Shown here piece by piece: positions 43,719 to 55,518 of a DNA stretch of 64,000 nt (position 1 is the stretch's first letter; each line of letters starts with the position of its first letter). This DNA is from Sporosarcina jiandibaonis (GTDB lineage Bacteria; Bacillota; Bacilli; Bacillales_A; Planococcaceae). A model generated the notes under the pieces. That model ran no database searches, was not told where the DNA came from, and saw only the letters and a program-made list of their open reading frames with translations. The stretch lies in NCBI RefSeq assembly GCF_013184495.1, contig NZ_JAAOIY010000001.1:806001-870000 (forward strand). Direction: 5' to 3'. A program made the translations under genes and the position numbers.

Positions 43719-44069
43719 TTATTCTTTTGATTCGTTATTTACTTGAGTGAGAAGCGTTTCGATTCTATTTCCGTATGCGATGGATTCATCGAATGCAAAT
43801 TCAATCTCTGGCGTTACGCGAAGTCTGATTCGCTTGCCGATTTCAGTGCGAATGAAGCCCTTTGCCTTATCAAGGCCTTGTAAAGTAGCTTCTTTTTCTG
43901 AATCATTTCCAAGTACAGAAATAAAGATTATAGCATTTTGCAAATCACCCGTTACTTCAACATCCGTCACGGTGACAAAGCCAATTCTTGGGTCCTTTAC
44001 TCTTTGCAAAATAATTTCACCAAGTTCTTTCTTCATCTGTTCCGCAACACGATTTACACGTTTTGACAT
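43719..44069 (-). CDS. rbfA: Ribosome-binding factor A
   Basis: RbfA assists late maturation of the 30S subunit and processing of 16S rRNA. The small KH-like domain is recognisable from '[37 protein letters not shown]' and '[17 protein letters not shown]'. The start is ATG at 44069, five bases after GGGGTGA, giving 116 residues. It lies between ylxP and truB as in B. subtilis. Confidence 0.95.
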   Translation of the reverse strand: MSKRVNRVAEQMKKELGEIILQRVKDPRIGFVTVTDVEVTGDLQNAIIFISVLGNDSEKEATLQGLDKAKGFIRTEIGKRIRLRVTPEIEFAFDESIAYGNRIETLLTQVNNESKE

Positions 44070-44090
44070 GGTAGTCACCCCGATTCGTAA

Positions 44091-44369
44091 TCAGTAAAAA
44101 TCTACTGTTAACTGGGTCATTTCCCATTCTGGATTCGATTCCAATAATCGGATAGCCCTTCTTACTTCCCGTTCCGCTGCATCTTTTGAAGAAGCAGTTG
44201 CTACAAGCGCTAAAGTCGTTCGCTGCCAAAGATCTTGATGGTCTATTTCTGCAATCGATACGTTATAGGAATTTTTTGTCCTATCCGTCATTCGCTTTAA
44301 AACAGAACGCTTATCTTTTAACGAGGCAGCCATCGGAATGAAAAACGTACATTCCGCATAGACAATCAT
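44091..44369 (-). CDS. ylxP: DUF503 family protein YlxP
   Basis: This 92-residue DUF503 protein is usually found next to infB and rbfA. The sequence '[43 protein letters not shown]' is the family signature. It has been proposed to act in ribosome assembly together with its neighbours, but its biochemical activity is not known. The start overlaps the infB stop as ATGA, so translation is coupled. Confidence 0.9.
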   Translation of the reverse strand: MIVYAECTFFIPMAASLKDKRSVLKRMTDRTKNSYNVSIAEIDHQDLWQRTTLALVATASSKDAAEREVRRAIRLLESNPEWEMTQLTVDFY

Positions 44370-46855
44370 TTCCGTTTAATCTCTTCCATCACGAAGGCTT
44401 CGATGATGTCGCCTTCTTTAATATCGTTAAAGTTCTTAATTGTAATTCCGCACTCATAGCCTCTTGCAACTTCTCTAACGTCGTCCTTGAAACGTTTCAA
44501 AGCTTCAAGTTCGCCTTCAAAAACAACGATACTGTCGCGAATTACGCGTACTCCAGCGTCACGGACAATCTTACCTTCGGTAACATAGCTTCCGGCAATC
44601 GTTCCAATTTTAGATACGACGAAAGTTTCTCTAACTTCCGCTTGACCAACTACTTTTTCTTCGAATTCCGGATCTAGCATTCCTTTCATCGCTGATTCAA
44701 TTTCTTCGATAACTTGGTAAATGACGCGGTGTTGTCTAATATCGACACCCTCAGCTTCTGCCGCACGTCTTGCATTCACGTCCGGACGAACGTTAAATCC
44801 AATCACGATTGCGTTTGAAGCTGCTGCAAGTGAGATATCAGATTCGTTGATTGCGCCTGCACCCGTATGGATGATTTTCACATTGACGCCCTCTACATCA
44901 ATTTTCATGAGAGAAGCGGCCATTGCTTCAACTGTTCCTTGAACGTCGGCTTTAACAATTAGTTTTAGTTCCTTCATTTCGCCTTGTTTCATTTGATCAA
45001 ATAGGTTATCTAATGTAACTCTTGTTTTCACATCGCGTTGTTCAAGAATTGCTTCCCCGGCTCTTGCTTCACCAATTTGACGTGCTGTTTTCTCATCTTC
45101 AAAGACGACAAAACGGTCACCCGCCTGTGGTACATCGCTAAGTCCGGTAATTTCAACCGGCGTAGATGGTTCTGCTGATTGAACTCGGCGGCCTGTGTCA
45201 TTAATCATTGCTCGAACACGTCCATATGTGTTTCCTACAACAATCGGATCACCGACTTTAAGCGTTCCATCTTGTACTAACAACGTAGCAACAGCTCCGC
45301 GTCCGCGGTCTAATTCAGCTTCAATGACTGAACCGCGCGCACGAATTGTTGGATCCGCTTTAAGTTCCCCAATTTCAGCAACAAGGAGTACCATTTCAAG
45401 CAAAGTATCGATTCCTTCACCTGTCAGTGCAGAAATTGGAACGAATATTGTATCGCCGCCCCAATCTTCTGAAACAAGTCCGTGTTCAGTAAGTTCTTGC
45501 ATAACACGCTCTGGATTCGCAGTTGGTTTATCGATTTTGTTCACCGCAACGATTATCGGAACATCCGCAGCTTGCGCGTGATTTATTGCTTCGACTGTTT
45601 GCGGCATTACACCGTCATCAGCTGCTACAACAAGAATTGTAATATCAGTGATTGATGCACCGCGTGCACGCATAGTTGTGAAGGCTGCGTGACCAGGCGT
45701 GTCTAAAAACGTCACTTTTTTACCGTTGTTTTCGATTTGGTAAGCGCCGATATGTTGAGTAATACCGCCTGCTTCACCTTGTGTAACTTTCGTATTTCGG
45801 ATGGAGTCAAGTAACGTTGTTTTACCATGGTCTACGTGACCCATAATTGTAACAACTGGCGCTCGCTCGATAATATTTTCTGGAGATGATGCTTCTTCTT
45901 CAAAGCCTTCCGTCTCTTCGAAATAAATATCAAGGTCTGTAACATCAATACGGATTTCTTCTTCTACTTCAACACCATAATCCGTACAAATTAACTCAAT
46001 TGCATCTTTATCGAGTTCTTCATTAATTGTTGCCATAACTCCAAGCATTAATAACTTTTTAAGAATCTCAGAAGGTTCGCGACCTAGCTTCTGTGCAAGT
46101 TCCCCAACTGAAAGAGACTCATAAAATGTGATCTTTTCAGGAAGCGGCTGTTGCACTTTCGGTGCTGGAGCTGGACGGAATCTTCTTCTTCCTTGGTTTA
46201 TACCACGTGCAGGTGGACGTCCCCCTCGGCGACCTGGTGCTCTACCTCCCGCTGGACGTGAAGATGGACCTGTTGACCCGCCTGTTGGAGCTGGACGGTT
46301 CTGTCCACCTGATGCTGGACGATTCGGTCCGCCTGACGCTGGACGATTCTGCCCGCCTGACGCTGGGCGATTCGGTCCGCCTGATGCTGGACGATTCTGC
46401 CCGCCTGATGCTGGACGATTCTGTCCGCCTGACGCTGGACGATTCTGCCCGCCTGATGCTGGACGATTTTGTCCGCCTGACGCTGGACGATTCTGCCCGC
46501 CTGACGCTGGACGATTCTGCCCGCCTGATGCTGGACGATTCTGCCCGCCTGATGCTGGACGATTTTGTCCGCCTGACGCTGGACGACTTTGACCACCCGA
46601 AGACGGACGATTCTGTCCGCCTGGTTTTGACGACCCTTGATTTGGTTTAGCACTATTATTTGAATTGGTCGCTTTTGGTGTTTCTTTTACTTCTTTATTT
46701 CCACCAAATGACTTATCAAGCTTTGAAACAACATCTTTATCTATCGTAGACATATGATTCGTAACATTCACATTTAATTTCCCGAGTTCTTCAATTACTT
46801 CTTTACTCGTTTTTTTCACTAGTTTCGCGTATTCATGTACACGTACTTTTGTCAT
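44366..46855 (-). CDS. infB: Translation initiation factor IF-2 with repeat-expanded N-terminus
   Basis: IF-2 is the GTPase that places initiator tRNA on the 30S subunit and promotes subunit joining. GTPase motifs are 'GHVDHGKTT' (G1), 'DTPGHAAF' (G3) and 'NKIDK' (G4), followed by domains II-IV. The N-terminal IF2_N segment ('[21 protein letters not shown]') is followed by a low-complexity linker containing 14 copies of an eight-residue unit, mostly SGGQNRPA. The start is ATG at 46855 after GGGGGTGA, giving 829 residues. The gene follows ylxQ and overlaps ylxP. Confidence 0.97.
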   Translation of the reverse strand: MTKVRVHEYAKLVKKTSKEVIEELGKLNVNVTNHMSTIDKDVVSKLDKSFGGNKEVKETPKATNSNNSAKPNQGSSKPGGQNRPSSGGQSRPASGGQNRPASGGQNRPASGGQNRPASGGQNRPASGGQNRPASGGQNRPASGGQNRPASGGQNRPASGGPNRPASGGQNRPASGGPNRPASGGQNRPAPTGGSTGPSSRPAGGRAPGRRGGRPPARGINQGRRRFRPAPAPKVQQPLPEKITFYESLSVGELAQKLGREPSEILKKLLMLGVMATINEELDKDAIELICTDYGVEVEEEIRIDVTDLDIYFEETEGFEEEASSPENIIERAPVVTIMGHVDHGKTTLLDSIRNTKVTQGEAGGITQHIGAYQIENNGKKVTFLDTPGHAAFTTMRARGASITDITILVVAADDGVMPQTVEAINHAQAADVPIIVAVNKIDKPTANPERVMQELTEHGLVSEDWGGDTIFVPISALTGEGIDTLLEMVLLVAEIGELKADPTIRARGSVIEAELDRGRGAVATLLVQDGTLKVGDPIVVGNTYGRVRAMINDTGRRVQSAEPSTPVEITGLSDVPQAGDRFVVFEDEKTARQIGEARAGEAILEQRDVKTRVTLDNLFDQMKQGEMKELKLIVKADVQGTVEAMAASLMKIDVEGVNVKIIHTGAGAINESDISLAAASNAIVIGFNVRPDVNARRAAEAEGVDIRQHRVIYQVIEEIESAMKGMLDPEFEEKVVGQAEVRETFVVSKIGTIAGSYVTEGKIVRDAGVRVIRDSIVVFEGELEALKRFKDDVREVARGYECGITIKNFNDIKEGDIIEAFVMEEIKRK
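46290..46629 (-). repeat. 24-bp tandem repeat inside infB (14 units)
   Basis: Fourteen in-frame 24-bp units encode SGGQNRPA with GGPNRPA, GGQSRPA and GGQNRPS variants. Units differ mainly at synonymous third positions (gattctgccc, gattctgtcc, gattttgtcc on the plus strand). Because 24 is divisible by three, all frames stay open across it, producing false open frames on both strands. Confidence 0.95.
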
Positions 46856-46859
46856 GCGC

Positions 46860-47180
46860 TCACCCCCGGTTGTATTCGTTAAGAAGCTCGGAAAGCTTTT
46901 TAGCAAATCCAGCATCCGTTATTGCAAGTATGACACGCGACTCTTTTCCAATTGCGTGTCCTAGATCTTCTCGACTACCAAAAACATGCTTCTCAACGTT
47001 AAAAAAGGTACACTTATCCGTAATTTTTTTCACTGTATTTGCAGATGCATCATTCGAAACGATGACAAGACGTGCATTGCCGTTTTGAACTTCCCGTATG
47101 GCAAGCTCTTCACCGGTTACAATCATTCTCGCCCGCGTTGCTAGACCGAGCAACTGGAATATTTTCTGTTTGTCTTTCAT
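46860..47180 (-). CDS. ylxQ: L7Ae-family RNA-binding protein YlxQ
   Basis: This 106-residue member of the ribosomal L7Ae/L30e/S12e family probably binds kink-turn RNA. The fold is indicated by '[39 protein letters not shown]', typical of the family. The function in Bacillus is not established. It overlaps ylxR by four bases (ATGA), and its stop lies in the ribosome site of infB, so the three genes are tightly coupled. Confidence 0.9.
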   Translation of the reverse strand: MKDKQKIFQLLGLATRARMIVTGEELAIREVQNGNARLVIVSNDASANTVKKITDKCTFFNVEKHVFGSREDLGHAIGKESRVILAITDAGFAKKLSELLNEYNRG

Positions 47181-47455
47181 TTCAAAGACTCCCGACGAAT
47201 TGCATGAAGAAGATCTTCATACACTTTTTCTGGCACAGCCGTCTTCAGTTGGCTCTCTATTGAACGATTGCGACGTGCAACTTCGACCGCTTCTTCGGAT
47301 TTTGACACATAAGTCCCTCGACCTGATTTTTTACCAGTAAGATCGACTGAAACTTCCCCTTCTTTTGGGCGAACGATTCGAATCATTTCCTTCTTTGGAA
47401 ACATCTCGCCAGTCGCCGCGCATTTACGCAAAGGTACTTTTTTCATGTTCGTCAT
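47177..47455 (-). CDS. rnpM: YlxR/RnpM RNA-binding protein
   Basis: This 92-residue protein of the YlxR (DUF448) family carries the signature 'PLRKCAATGEMFPKKEMIRIVR' and 'GRGTYVSKS'. The B. subtilis homologue, renamed RnpM, binds the RNase P RNA and modulates RNase P activity. The ATG at 47455 is six bases after GGGGTGA. It lies between nusA and ylxQ in the conserved operon. Confidence 0.92.
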   Translation of the reverse strand: MTNMKKVPLRKCAATGEMFPKKEMIRIVRPKEGEVSVDLTGKKSGRGTYVSKSEEAVEVARRNRSIESQLKTAVPEKVYEDLLHAIRRESLK

Positions 47456-47474
47456 GTGTGATCACCCCTTCTTC

Positions 47475-48623
47475 TCAGTCTTCGTCTTCTTTATATAAAT
47501 CAATTGGTTCATCATTATTATCATAATCTTCTTCTTCAAAGTATGCGTCAACTTCGCTCACTTTATCACTACGCGGATAAATTCCAAGTTCGCGCGCGCT
47601 TTCTTCACTTTTAATATCGATTTTCCATCCTGTCAATTTAGCAGCAAGTCTTGCATTTTGACCTCGTTTTCCGATAGCGAGCGATAATTGATAGTCCGGT
47701 ACAATTACTGTAGTCGACCGCTCCTCTTCGTTCACTTGCACATCAAGAACTTTTGATGGATTTAAAGCATTTGCAACAAAAACAACTGGATCTTCAGACC
47801 ATTCTACTATGTCTATTTTCTCGCCATTCAATTCAGTAGAAATCGATTGCACACGAGCACCTCTAGATCCAACACACGAACCAATCGGATCGACTTCCTC
47901 TTGGTTTGTATAAACCGAAATTTTTGAACGGTCTCCTGCTTCACGTGCAATTGTTTTAATCTCGACAATGCCTTCATAGATTTCTGGCACTTCAAGTTCG
48001 AATAATCTGCGAAGCAATCCCGGATGTGTTCTAGAAACAAAGACCTGTGGGCCTCTGGACGTTTTTTCAACTTTTGTAATATAAACCTTAATGCGGTCAT
48101 GCGGTTTATAGGATTCAGCTTGGATTTGTTCGCCAATTGGCAATACTGCTTCCACTTTTCCTAGACCGACATAAATATTACGCGCATCGAGTCGCTCAAC
48201 AATACCATTTACAATATCATCTTCACGGTCGACATACTCGTCGTATATCATGCCGCGCTCCGCTTCACGAACCCGTTGTGTCACAACTTGTTTTGCTGTT
48301 TGCGCTGCAATTCGCCCAAAGTCTTTCGGGGTAACTTCTTCTTCATAAACATCCCCGACTTCATAAGCCGGATTGATCAGATGCGCATCTTCTAAAGAAA
48401 TTTGAAGACGATCATCCTCAACTTCCTCTACGACATCTTTTCGTGCATATACTTTCATCGAACCGATATCGGAATTCAAATCAACCCGAACGTTTTGAGC
48501 CTGGTTAAAATTTCGTTTATATGCAGTTACAAGTGCCGCTTCAATCGCTTCCAGCAATACCTCTCTTGAAATACCTTTTTGTTGTTCAAGAGCTGTTAAT
48601 GCATCGAGTAGATCACTACTCAT
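47475..48623 (-). CDS. nusA: Transcription termination/antitermination protein NusA
   Basis: NusA binds RNA polymerase and modulates pausing and intrinsic termination. The order is N-terminal polymerase-binding domain ('LLDALTALEQQKGISREVLLEAIEAALVTAYKR'), S1 domain ('EDDIVNGIVERLDARNIYVGLG'), and two KH domains ('GSCVGSRGARVQSI' and 'LAIGKRGQNARLAAKLTGWKIDI'). At 382 residues it is the short Gram-positive form without the acidic repeats of E. coli. It follows rimP by 22 bases. Confidence 0.97.
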   Translation of the reverse strand: MSSDLLDALTALEQQKGISREVLLEAIEAALVTAYKRNFNQAQNVRVDLNSDIGSMKVYARKDVVEEVEDDRLQISLEDAHLINPAYEVGDVYEEEVTPKDFGRIAAQTAKQVVTQRVREAERGMIYDEYVDREDDIVNGIVERLDARNIYVGLGKVEAVLPIGEQIQAESYKPHDRIKVYITKVEKTSRGPQVFVSRTHPGLLRRLFELEVPEIYEGIVEIKTIAREAGDRSKISVYTNQEEVDPIGSCVGSRGARVQSISTELNGEKIDIVEWSEDPVVFVANALNPSKVLDVQVNEEERSTTVIVPDYQLSLAIGKRGQNARLAAKLTGWKIDIKSEESARELGIYPRSDKVSEVDAYFEEEDYDNNDEPIDLYKEDED

Positions 48624-48645
48624 TTTTCATCACTCCTATTGTCAG

Positions 48646-49122
48646 TTATGCGGAAAAGTCAATTGCCAAACGTGCAACTGCAATTTTCGTTTTATCAATT
48701 AAAACAGTTACTTTTCTAGTCTTAATACGTATTTCAACCTCTGCCCCGTCTGGACCATAAGCCAATAAATAACCTTCAAATTCTTTCATTCCATCAATTG
48801 GCGCGTAAGTTTTTATGTAAACATACTGGCCAATTGCATTTTCGAAATCTTCGTCCTTATTTAATGGTCGTTCAGCTCCTGGAGATGAAACTTCCAGAAA
48901 ATAGTTTTGTGTAATTGGATCGGTACGGTCAAGCTCCTCGCTTAATCGTTCACTTACGAGTGCGCATTGATCAATGTCGATGTCCCCTTCTGGCGTGTCA
49001 ACATAAACGCGCAGGAACCAATCTTGACCTTCCTTCACAAATTCTACATCGACAAGCTCCAGTTCCAAATCAGATACAATCGGATTAACGAGCTCTTCGA
49101 CTATTTCCGTAATATTACTCAT
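48646..49122 (-). CDS. rimP: Ribosome maturation factor RimP
   Basis: RimP helps 30S assembly at an early stage. The sequence '[35 protein letters not shown]' and '[10 protein letters not shown]' identify it. The start is ATG at 49122 after GGGAGTGATAAA, giving 158 residues; the longer open frame upstream lacks a ribosome site. It is the first gene of the rimP-nusA-ylxR-ylxQ-infB-ylxP-rbfA-truB-ribF operon. The 243-bp gap to polC holds the polC terminator and an AT-rich leader in which no convincing promoter was recognised. Confidence 0.95.
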   Translation of the reverse strand: MSNITEIVEELVNPIVSDLELELVDVEFVKEGQDWFLRVYVDTPEGDIDIDQCALVSERLSEELDRTDPITQNYFLEVSSPGAERPLNKDEDFENAIGQYVYIKTYAPIDGMKEFEGYLLAYGPDGAEVEIRIKTRKVTVLIDKTKIAVARLAIDFSA

Positions 49123-49274
49123 TTTATCACTCCCATAATCACATTTAAAAATGCTTGAAATGATTACATCCAAATTTTAAATAAACTTCCTTAATCAATA
49201 ACTTTGACATCCATCCAGAGCTTTAACCTTATTCAGCGATTGCTAAATGAAGGTAAAAAACTACTGAACAACAG

Positions 49275-49303
49275 AAAAGAGCGGGAAATCCCACTCTTTT
49301 CGC
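49275..49303 (-). terminator. polC terminator
   Basis: AAAAGAGTGGGA pairs with TCCCGCTCTTTT and is followed by CTGTTGTT on the minus strand. The hairpin is strong, but the U tract is mostly the stem's own TTTT. Confidence 0.78.
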
Positions 49304-49365
49304 AAGACTATTACAAAAGTTGTATTCATCATAACATAGGCAATTCAGCGTTGCAAACAATGCGG

Positions 49366-52300
49366 TCAGAACAAGGATAGTTGGTTAGCTTCAGGCAAGC
49401 CTTCCAGACAACCAAGTGAATCCATATAATCAATAACTGTTTTTGAAACGCGCCCTCGTTGTTGAAGATCCTCTTTTGATAAAAATTCGCCGTCTTTTCT
49501 CGCTTCGACTATGGTATTCGCAACGTTCGTCCCAAGGGATGGAATGGCATTGAACGGCGGAATTAGAGAATCTCCGTCAATGATAAATGTTGATGCATCC
49601 GATTTATATAAATCAGGTTTCGCAATTGAAAAACCGCGCTCATACATTTCAAGCGTAATTTCAAGCACCGTCAATAAATTCCTCTCTTTAGGCGATGAAT
49701 CTAACCCTTTTGCATTAATTTCCTGTATCTGTGCCCGGATTGAAGCTGATCCTTTTGTCATGGTCAATAAATCAAAATCAGCGGCTCTTACCGAAAAATA
49801 TGCCGAATAATAAAGGATTGGATGATGCACTTTAAAATATGCAATACGAAGCGCCATTAATACATAGGCAGCAGCGTGAGCTTTCGGGAACATATATTTA
49901 ATCTTTTTACAGGAGTCAATATACCATGCTGGCACGCCTTGCGCGCGCATCTCCTCTTCGAACTCCGGTGTAAGGCCGCGTCCTCGTCGCACGGACTCCA
50001 TGATATTAAATGCCAAGGATGGTTTGAGTCCTTGATGCATTAAATACACCATAATATCATCACGACAACCGATCACATCCGATAACTCGCACGTCTTATT
50101 TTTTATTAATTCTTGTGCATTTCCTAGCCAAACGTCTGTCCCGTGGGATAATCCCGAAATCTGAATTAGCTCAGAAAATGTTGACGGCTTCGTTTCTTCT
50201 AACATTTGGCGGACGAAGCGCGTTCCAAATTCAGGGACGCCAAGTGTGCCTGTTTTACATCCGATTTGTTCAGGCGTTACGCCAAGAGATTCCGTACCGC
50301 TAAACAATTTCATGACGCCCTCATCATCGGGCGGAATTGACAGAGGATCTATACCAGATAAATCTTCGAGCATTTTTATCATCGTCGGATCATCATGACC
50401 CAGGATATCCAATTTCAACAAGTTGTTTTCAATTGAATGAAAGTCAAAGTGCGTCGTTTTCCAAACGGAATTTAAATCGTTCGCTGGAAATTGAATCGGT
50501 GTAAAATCATGTATATCCATCGTGTTCGGAACAACAATTATTCCCCCGGGATGCTGACCGGTATTTCGTTTTACGCCTGAACATCCAATAACGAGACGGT
50601 CAATTTCAGCACCGCGTAAATGGAGTCCATTATCATTCATATAGCCTCTCACATAGCCATAAGCTGTACGTTCAGCGACCGTTCCAATCGTTCCAGCTCG
50701 GTATACGTAATCTTCTCCGAACAGTTCTTTAGTATAGTTGTGTGCGTTCGCTTGGTAATCTCCACTAAAGTTAAGGTCGATATCCGGAACTTTATCTCCC
50801 TCGAATCCGAGGAAAGTTTCAAATGGGATGTCTTGTCCATCTTTTCTTAAGGGAACATCGCAATCAGGGCATTTTTTATCAGGAAGATCATACCCTGAAT
50901 TGACAGAACCGTCTGTAAAGAATTCTGCTTTCTTGCAGGATGGACAAACATAATGAGCCGGCAGCGGATTTACTTCCGTGATTTCCATCATCGTAGCAAC
51001 GAAAGATGAGCCTACAGATCCGCGGGAACCAACTAAATAACCGTCATCAAGTGAACGTTTCACCAATTTATGAGAGATTAAGTAAACTACGGAAAAACCA
51101 TTTCCGATAATTGACGTCAGTTCTTTTTCCAATCGCTCTACAACAATCTCCGGTAAATCTTCGCCATAAAGTTCATGAGCCATTGAATAACTTAAATCTT
51201 TAACCTCATCTTCCGCGCCTTCAATTTCGGGTGTATATAGGTCATCTTTAATCGGTTTTACATCACCGATTCTATCCATTATTTTGCGCGGGTTGTCAAT
51301 AACGATTTCTTCCGCGATATGCTCGCCCAGAAAAGCAAATTCTTCTAACATTTCATCTGTCGTTCTAAAATGCACGGCGGGCAATGAATGACGATTCAAC
51401 GGATTTGCCCCGCCCTGTGAACGAATGAGAACTTTACGGAACATCGCATCATTTTCATCTAAATAATGGACATTTCCCGTTGCGCATACAGGTATATTGA
51501 CCGCTTTTCCAAGTTTCAATAGCTTTCGCATAATGTCTTCCATATTCCATTCATCACGTATTAATTCCATATCGATCAAGTGTGAATAAACGGCTTTCGG
51601 ATGAATTTCGAGATAATCGTAAAACTTTGCGATTTCTTCAACCTCTTCAGGAGACTTCTGCATAAGACCTTCAAAAACTTCCCCGTTCGAACAACCAGAA
51701 CCGACTAACAAACCTTTTCGGTGTTTAGCAAGCAGCGATCGCGGAATTCGCGGAACACGGAAAAAATAATCCATATGCGAATAGGAAACGAGTTTAAATA
51801 AGTTCTTTAAACCTTCATTATCAGTTGCGAGAAGAGTACAATGCGATGGACGTGCACGTTTGTACGTATCTCCTCCGCCGATATGCTTGTTGAAGTCATC
51901 TAAATAAATAATTCCTTTTTCTTCTGCATCTGCTAGCAGTCTAAGGAATAGGTGTCCAGTAGCTTCGGCATCGTAAATCGCACGGTGATGTTGAGTTAGT
52001 TCGATATTATATTTTTTCGCTAGGGTATTCAGTCGATGATTCCCCATTTCTGGATGGAGCAAACGAGCAAGTTCAAGCGTGTCGATTACTGGATACGTAA
52101 CAGCTGGCAAACCAGCTTTTTTAGATGCTTCATATAGGAAGCCCATATCAAATGATGCATTATGGGCAACGAGGATTGAATCGCCAATCCAGTCAGTAAA
52201 ATCGGTGACAACTTCTGAGACATCAGGCGCATCCTTCACCATTTCATCAGTGATACCAGTGAGATTTGTTATTAACGCTGATATCGGTTGGTGCGGATTG

Positions 52301-53694
52301 GCGAACCGTTCAAACGTATCAATCACTTCACCGTTCTTTATCTTCACGCCAGCAAGTTCGATAATCGTATTGTAGACTGCGGATAAGCCCGTCGTTTCCA
52401 CGTCAAAAACGACGTATGTATCATCTTCCAGTTTTCGATGTGCTTCTCCGTAAGCTATTGGAACCCCGTCATTCACAAGATTGATTTCCATTCCGAATAA
52501 CACTTTTATACCGTGTTTTTTTCCTGCAGAGTATGCATCTGGAAAGGACTGGACGTTTGCATGATCCGTAATTGCAACGGCTGGATGCCCCCATCTAGCT
52601 GCTTGTTCTACAAGTGCAGATGGCGTTACTACCGCGTCCATTTGGCTCATCGTCGTATGGGCATGTAATTCAATTCGCTTACGTTCATCAGGTGCTTTAT
52701 CTAGGCGAATAATCGGTGAAACTTCCATAATTGACTGAGCCATCATGATTAAATCTCGGACAAATGTATCGTTTTGGATTCCACCGCGTGCGCGAACCCA
52801 AGATCCTTTCTTTAAATTGGACATAAGTAAACCGTCTTCTTCATTACGCGAAAACATTTTTACAATAATCGAATCTGTATAATCGGTAATTTTTATCGTA
52901 AGAAGTGATCTACCACTTCGAAGTTCTCGAACCTCGGTATCGAATACATACCCCTCAATGATGACGCTGCGTTCCTCATCTTGAATATTGCGTATTTCCA
53001 TGATCGGTTCATTATTTTTAATTGGCGTGCCTAATTGGAAAGGACCAGACGGTGGTGCATCGCCGTTTTCCTTACGACTTTGTTCGCGTTTTTGCAAATC
53101 GGCAAGCGCTTTTCTTCCCATTTCTTCTTCTTCAAGTTGCCGTTCTCTTAGGAATGCTTGGTGTGCTTCTTCCGCTCCATCGGTGTTTTCCGTTAGTTGA
53201 AAATCGATGATTGGTTGTGAAAATCCAAACGTTGTATAGATATCAGCAATGAGTGCCGCGTACTTCCCTCTCATCGTTTGTAATTCCATATCATTGACGC
53301 AAATAAGTGTCATTTTTCCGCCCATTACGGCTGGCTTCTGGCTCGTTAGCCTTTCACGAATTGGAGGCGACATATCCTGTAACGCATCGATAACAAATGG
53401 CCAATAGCTTGCCAGTAATTGCTCGTCCGGAATTGCGTTATGACTCGTAATTTGAAGTCTGATTTTTGCTATTGCAGAAAATGCTTGATTGATTCGTTGG
53501 GAAAAAACTGTATACACATCAACGGGTAGTGGATTATCTAATTGGAGATTGAATTGCCAGACTTTCGATTTTCGGTGAATGCTTACGCGTTGTAATAATG
53601 CATTTTCAAAATGACGAGCATACTCATCTTCTGTCATATCAATTTGTTTTAGCAAAAGTTGTAATTTCATTTTTTGATCGAGTAATTCGCCCAT
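49366..53694 (-). CDS. polC: DNA polymerase III alpha subunit, PolC type
   Basis: PolC is the main replicative polymerase of low-GC Gram-positives. At 1442 residues it is full length. In order: N-terminal and OB domains; a PHP domain ('[16 protein letters not shown]') split by the inserted 3'-5' exonuclease ('[21 protein letters not shown]', '[12 protein letters not shown]', '[13 protein letters not shown]'); the zinc-binding site '[10 protein letters not shown]...CPDCDVPL'; and the polymerase core with '[13 protein letters not shown]', which holds the catalytic aspartates. The ATG is preceded by AAGGGGG. It lies 69 bases after proS, separated by a terminator. Confidence 0.98.
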   Translation of the reverse strand: MGELLDQKMKLQLLLKQIDMTEDEYARHFENALLQRVSIHRKSKVWQFNLQLDNPLPVDVYTVFSQRINQAFSAIAKIRLQITSHNAIPDEQLLASYWPFVIDALQDMSPPIRERLTSQKPAVMGGKMTLICVNDMELQTMRGKYAALIADIYTTFGFSQPIIDFQLTENTDGAEEAHQAFLRERQLEEEEMGRKALADLQKREQSRKENGDAPPSGPFQLGTPIKNNEPIMEIRNIQDEERSVIIEGYVFDTEVRELRSGRSLLTIKITDYTDSIIVKMFSRNEEDGLLMSNLKKGSWVRARGGIQNDTFVRDLIMMAQSIMEVSPIIRLDKAPDERKRIELHAHTTMSQMDAVVTPSALVEQAARWGHPAVAITDHANVQSFPDAYSAGKKHGIKVLFGMEINLVNDGVPIAYGEAHRKLEDDTYVVFDVETTGLSAVYNTIIELAGVKIKNGEVIDTFERFANPHQPISALITNLTGITDEMVKDAPDVSEVVTDFTDWIGDSILVAHNASFDMGFLYEASKKAGLPAVTYPVIDTLELARLLHPEMGNHRLNTLAKKYNIELTQHHRAIYDAEATGHLFLRLLADAEEKGIIYLDDFNKHIGGGDTYKRARPSHCTLLATDNEGLKNLFKLVSYSHMDYFFRVPRIPRSLLAKHRKGLLVGSGCSNGEVFEGLMQKSPEEVEEIAKFYDYLEIHPKAVYSHLIDMELIRDEWNMEDIMRKLLKLGKAVNIPVCATGNVHYLDENDAMFRKVLIRSQGGANPLNRHSLPAVHFRTTDEMLEEFAFLGEHIAEEIVIDNPRKIMDRIGDVKPIKDDLYTPEIEGAEDEVKDLSYSMAHELYGEDLPEIVVERLEKELTSIIGNGFSVVYLISHKLVKRSLDDGYLVGSRGSVGSSFVATMMEITEVNPLPAHYVCPSCKKAEFFTDGSVNSGYDLPDKKCPDCDVPLRKDGQDIPFETFLGFEGDKVPDIDLNFSGDYQANAHNYTKELFGEDYVYRAGTIGTVAERTAYGYVRGYMNDNGLHLRGAEIDRLVIGCSGVKRNTGQHPGGIIVVPNTMDIHDFTPIQFPANDLNSVWKTTHFDFHSIENNLLKLDILGHDDPTMIKMLEDLSGIDPLSIPPDDEGVMKLFSGTESLGVTPEQIGCKTGTLGVPEFGTRFVRQMLEETKPSTFSELIQISGLSHGTDVWLGNAQELIKNKTCELSDVIGCRDDIMVYLMHQGLKPSLAFNIMESVRRGRGLTPEFEEEMRAQGVPAWYIDSCKKIKYMFPKAHAAAYVLMALRIAYFKVHHPILYYSAYFSVRAADFDLLTMTKGSASIRAQIQEINAKGLDSSPKERNLLTVLEITLEMYERGFSIAKPDLYKSDASTFIIDGDSLIPPFNAIPSLGTNVANTIVEARKDGEFLSKEDLQQRGRVSKTVIDYMDSLGCLEGLPEANQLSLF

Positions 53695-53721
53695 AAGTGT
53701 CTTCCCCCTTACCTAATCAGT

Positions 53722-53753
53722 AAAAAAGAAGGAAGCACCGACAACGGTCTTCC
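53722..53753 (-). terminator. proS terminator
   Basis: GGAAGACCG, loop TTGT, CGGTGCTTCC, then TTCTTTTTT on the minus strand. Confidence 0.83.
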
Positions 53754-53763
53754 CTCTACTGTT

Positions 53764-55470
53764 TTATTTATCTCCGAAAAACTCTTGTAGCTTTTCAGTA
53801 ATTTCTTCTACATGCCATTCTGTCGATTCACCAGATTCACGGAATTTCACTTCGACAATTCCCTCAGCTGCTTTTTTACCAATGGTAATCCGAATTGGCA
53901 AACCGATCAAATCTGAATCGGTGAATTTCACGCCTGCGCGAACCGAGCGATCGTCATACAACACGTCGAACTTATAAGACTGCAAGAGCTTGTATAAGTT
54001 ATTCGCAACTTCTTTTTGATCTTCATTGTTCAAATTGATTGGAACGAGATGGATATCAAATGGCGCAAGATTCTTAGGCCATTTCAAACCGCTTTCGTCA
54101 TTAAATTGTTCTGCGACTGCCGCCATAATTCGGGACACGCCGATGCCATAGCAACCCATAATGTACGGCTTGGTTCTCCCGTTTTCATCAAGGTAAGTGC
54201 CGTTCATCGGCTCGCTATACGTCGTTCCTAGTTTGAATATATGCCCGACTTCAATGCCTTTAGCGAATTTAACTGTTCCCTCGCCGTCAGGCGATGGATC
54301 TCCCTCTTCGATAAAACGAAGATCCAAATATTTATCGACTGCAAAATCGCGTTCTGGATTCACATTCACTAAATGGAAACCATCTTCGTTAGCTCCCGTT
54401 ACGCCATTGACAACTGCTTCAACCGCATTATCTGCAATTACCTTTACGCCGACTGGTAGCTTGACAGGTCCAATCGAACCAACTTCACATGATAGCAATT
54501 CATAAATATCGCCTTCATAAGCAAATTCAACTGTAGTAGCATTAAGTGCGTTCTTCAATTTAATATCGTTAATTTCATGATCCCCGCGCCCGAGAACAAC
54601 GACTAGATCGCCGTCTATATTAAACACAAGCGTTTTAATACATTTGCTTACTTCGACATCTAAAAACGAAGCAACTTCATCAATTGTACGCTTATCCGGA
54701 GTTGAAATTTTTTCAATTTCTTTTAGCGGTTCATCAGACTTGATATAATCATTTGCCACTTCCGCCATTTCAATGTTTGCCGCGTATTGCGAAGAGTCAC
54801 TATAAGCGATTGTATCTTCGCCAATATCGGAAAGTGCCATAAATTCATGAGTGCCTGTTCCGCCAATTGCACCCGCATCTGCAATTACTGAACGGAAGTT
54901 AAGGCCGAGTCTCGTAAATATATTTGTATAGGCTCGCTTCATATCTTGATATTTTTCATCGAGACTTTCTTCAGATGAATGGAAAGAATAAGCATCTTTC
55001 ATAATGAATTCCCTGCCACGAAGCAGACCAAAACGAGGACGTTGTTCATCTCTGAACTTAGTTTGAATTTGGTACATCGTTAAAGGCAGTTGCTTATACG
55101 ATTTCAATTCATCCCGGACCAATGCTGTAATAACCTCTTCATGAGTAGCCCCTAGTGCAAATTCTCTGTTATGACGGTCTTTCAAACGGTATAATTCTGG
55201 ACCGTAATCGTACCATCTATCGGATTCCTGCCAAAGTTCAGCATGTTGCATAGCAGGCATTAAAACCTCTACTGCATCAATTGCTTCCATTTCTTCGCGA
55301 ACAATCTTTTCGATTTTCGCTAACACTTTTTTACCTAAAGGTAAATAAGAATAAATTCCACTTGTCGTTTGACGAATAAAACCAGCACGCAATAGTAGTT
55401 GGTGAGATCTTATTTCTGCATCCGATGGTGTTTCACGCATTGTAGGAATAAACGTTAAAGACTGTTTCAA
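53764..55470 (-). CDS. proS: Prolyl-tRNA synthetase, bacterial type
   Basis: ProS charges tRNA-Pro. Class II motifs are visible: motif 1 in '[24 protein letters not shown]', motif 2 '[27 protein letters not shown]', and motif 3 '[16 protein letters not shown]'. Between motifs 2 and 3 lies the INS editing domain that hydrolyses Ala-tRNA-Pro. At 568 residues it is the long bacterial form. The start is TTG at 55470, five bases after GGGGTGA. No T-box leader is present; the gap to rseP is only 48 bases. Confidence 0.96.
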   Translation of the reverse strand: MKQSLTFIPTMRETPSDAEIRSHQLLLRAGFIRQTTSGIYSYLPLGKKVLAKIEKIVREEMEAIDAVEVLMPAMQHAELWQESDRWYDYGPELYRLKDRHNREFALGATHEEVITALVRDELKSYKQLPLTMYQIQTKFRDEQRPRFGLLRGREFIMKDAYSFHSSEESLDEKYQDMKRAYTNIFTRLGLNFRSVIADAGAIGGTGTHEFMALSDIGEDTIAYSDSSQYAANIEMAEVANDYIKSDEPLKEIEKISTPDKRTIDEVASFLDVEVSKCIKTLVFNIDGDLVVVLGRGDHEINDIKLKNALNATTVEFAYEGDIYELLSCEVGSIGPVKLPVGVKVIADNAVEAVVNGVTGANEDGFHLVNVNPERDFAVDKYLDLRFIEEGDPSPDGEGTVKFAKGIEVGHIFKLGTTYSEPMNGTYLDENGRTKPYIMGCYGIGVSRIMAAVAEQFNDESGLKWPKNLAPFDIHLVPINLNNEDQKEVANNLYKLLQSYKFDVLYDDRSVRAGVKFTDSDLIGLPIRITIGKKAAEGIVEVKFRESGESTEWHVEEITEKLQEFFGDK

Positions 55471-55518
55471 TCATTTCACCCCATAGTAAGTTTTTCAACC
55501 AAGGCTTCTTTTATTTAA

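Noticed and set aside
46128..46653. Long open frames on both strands overlapping the infB repeat
   Set aside because: The 24-bp repeat keeps every frame open; the infB frame has the conserved domains on either side and the others do not.
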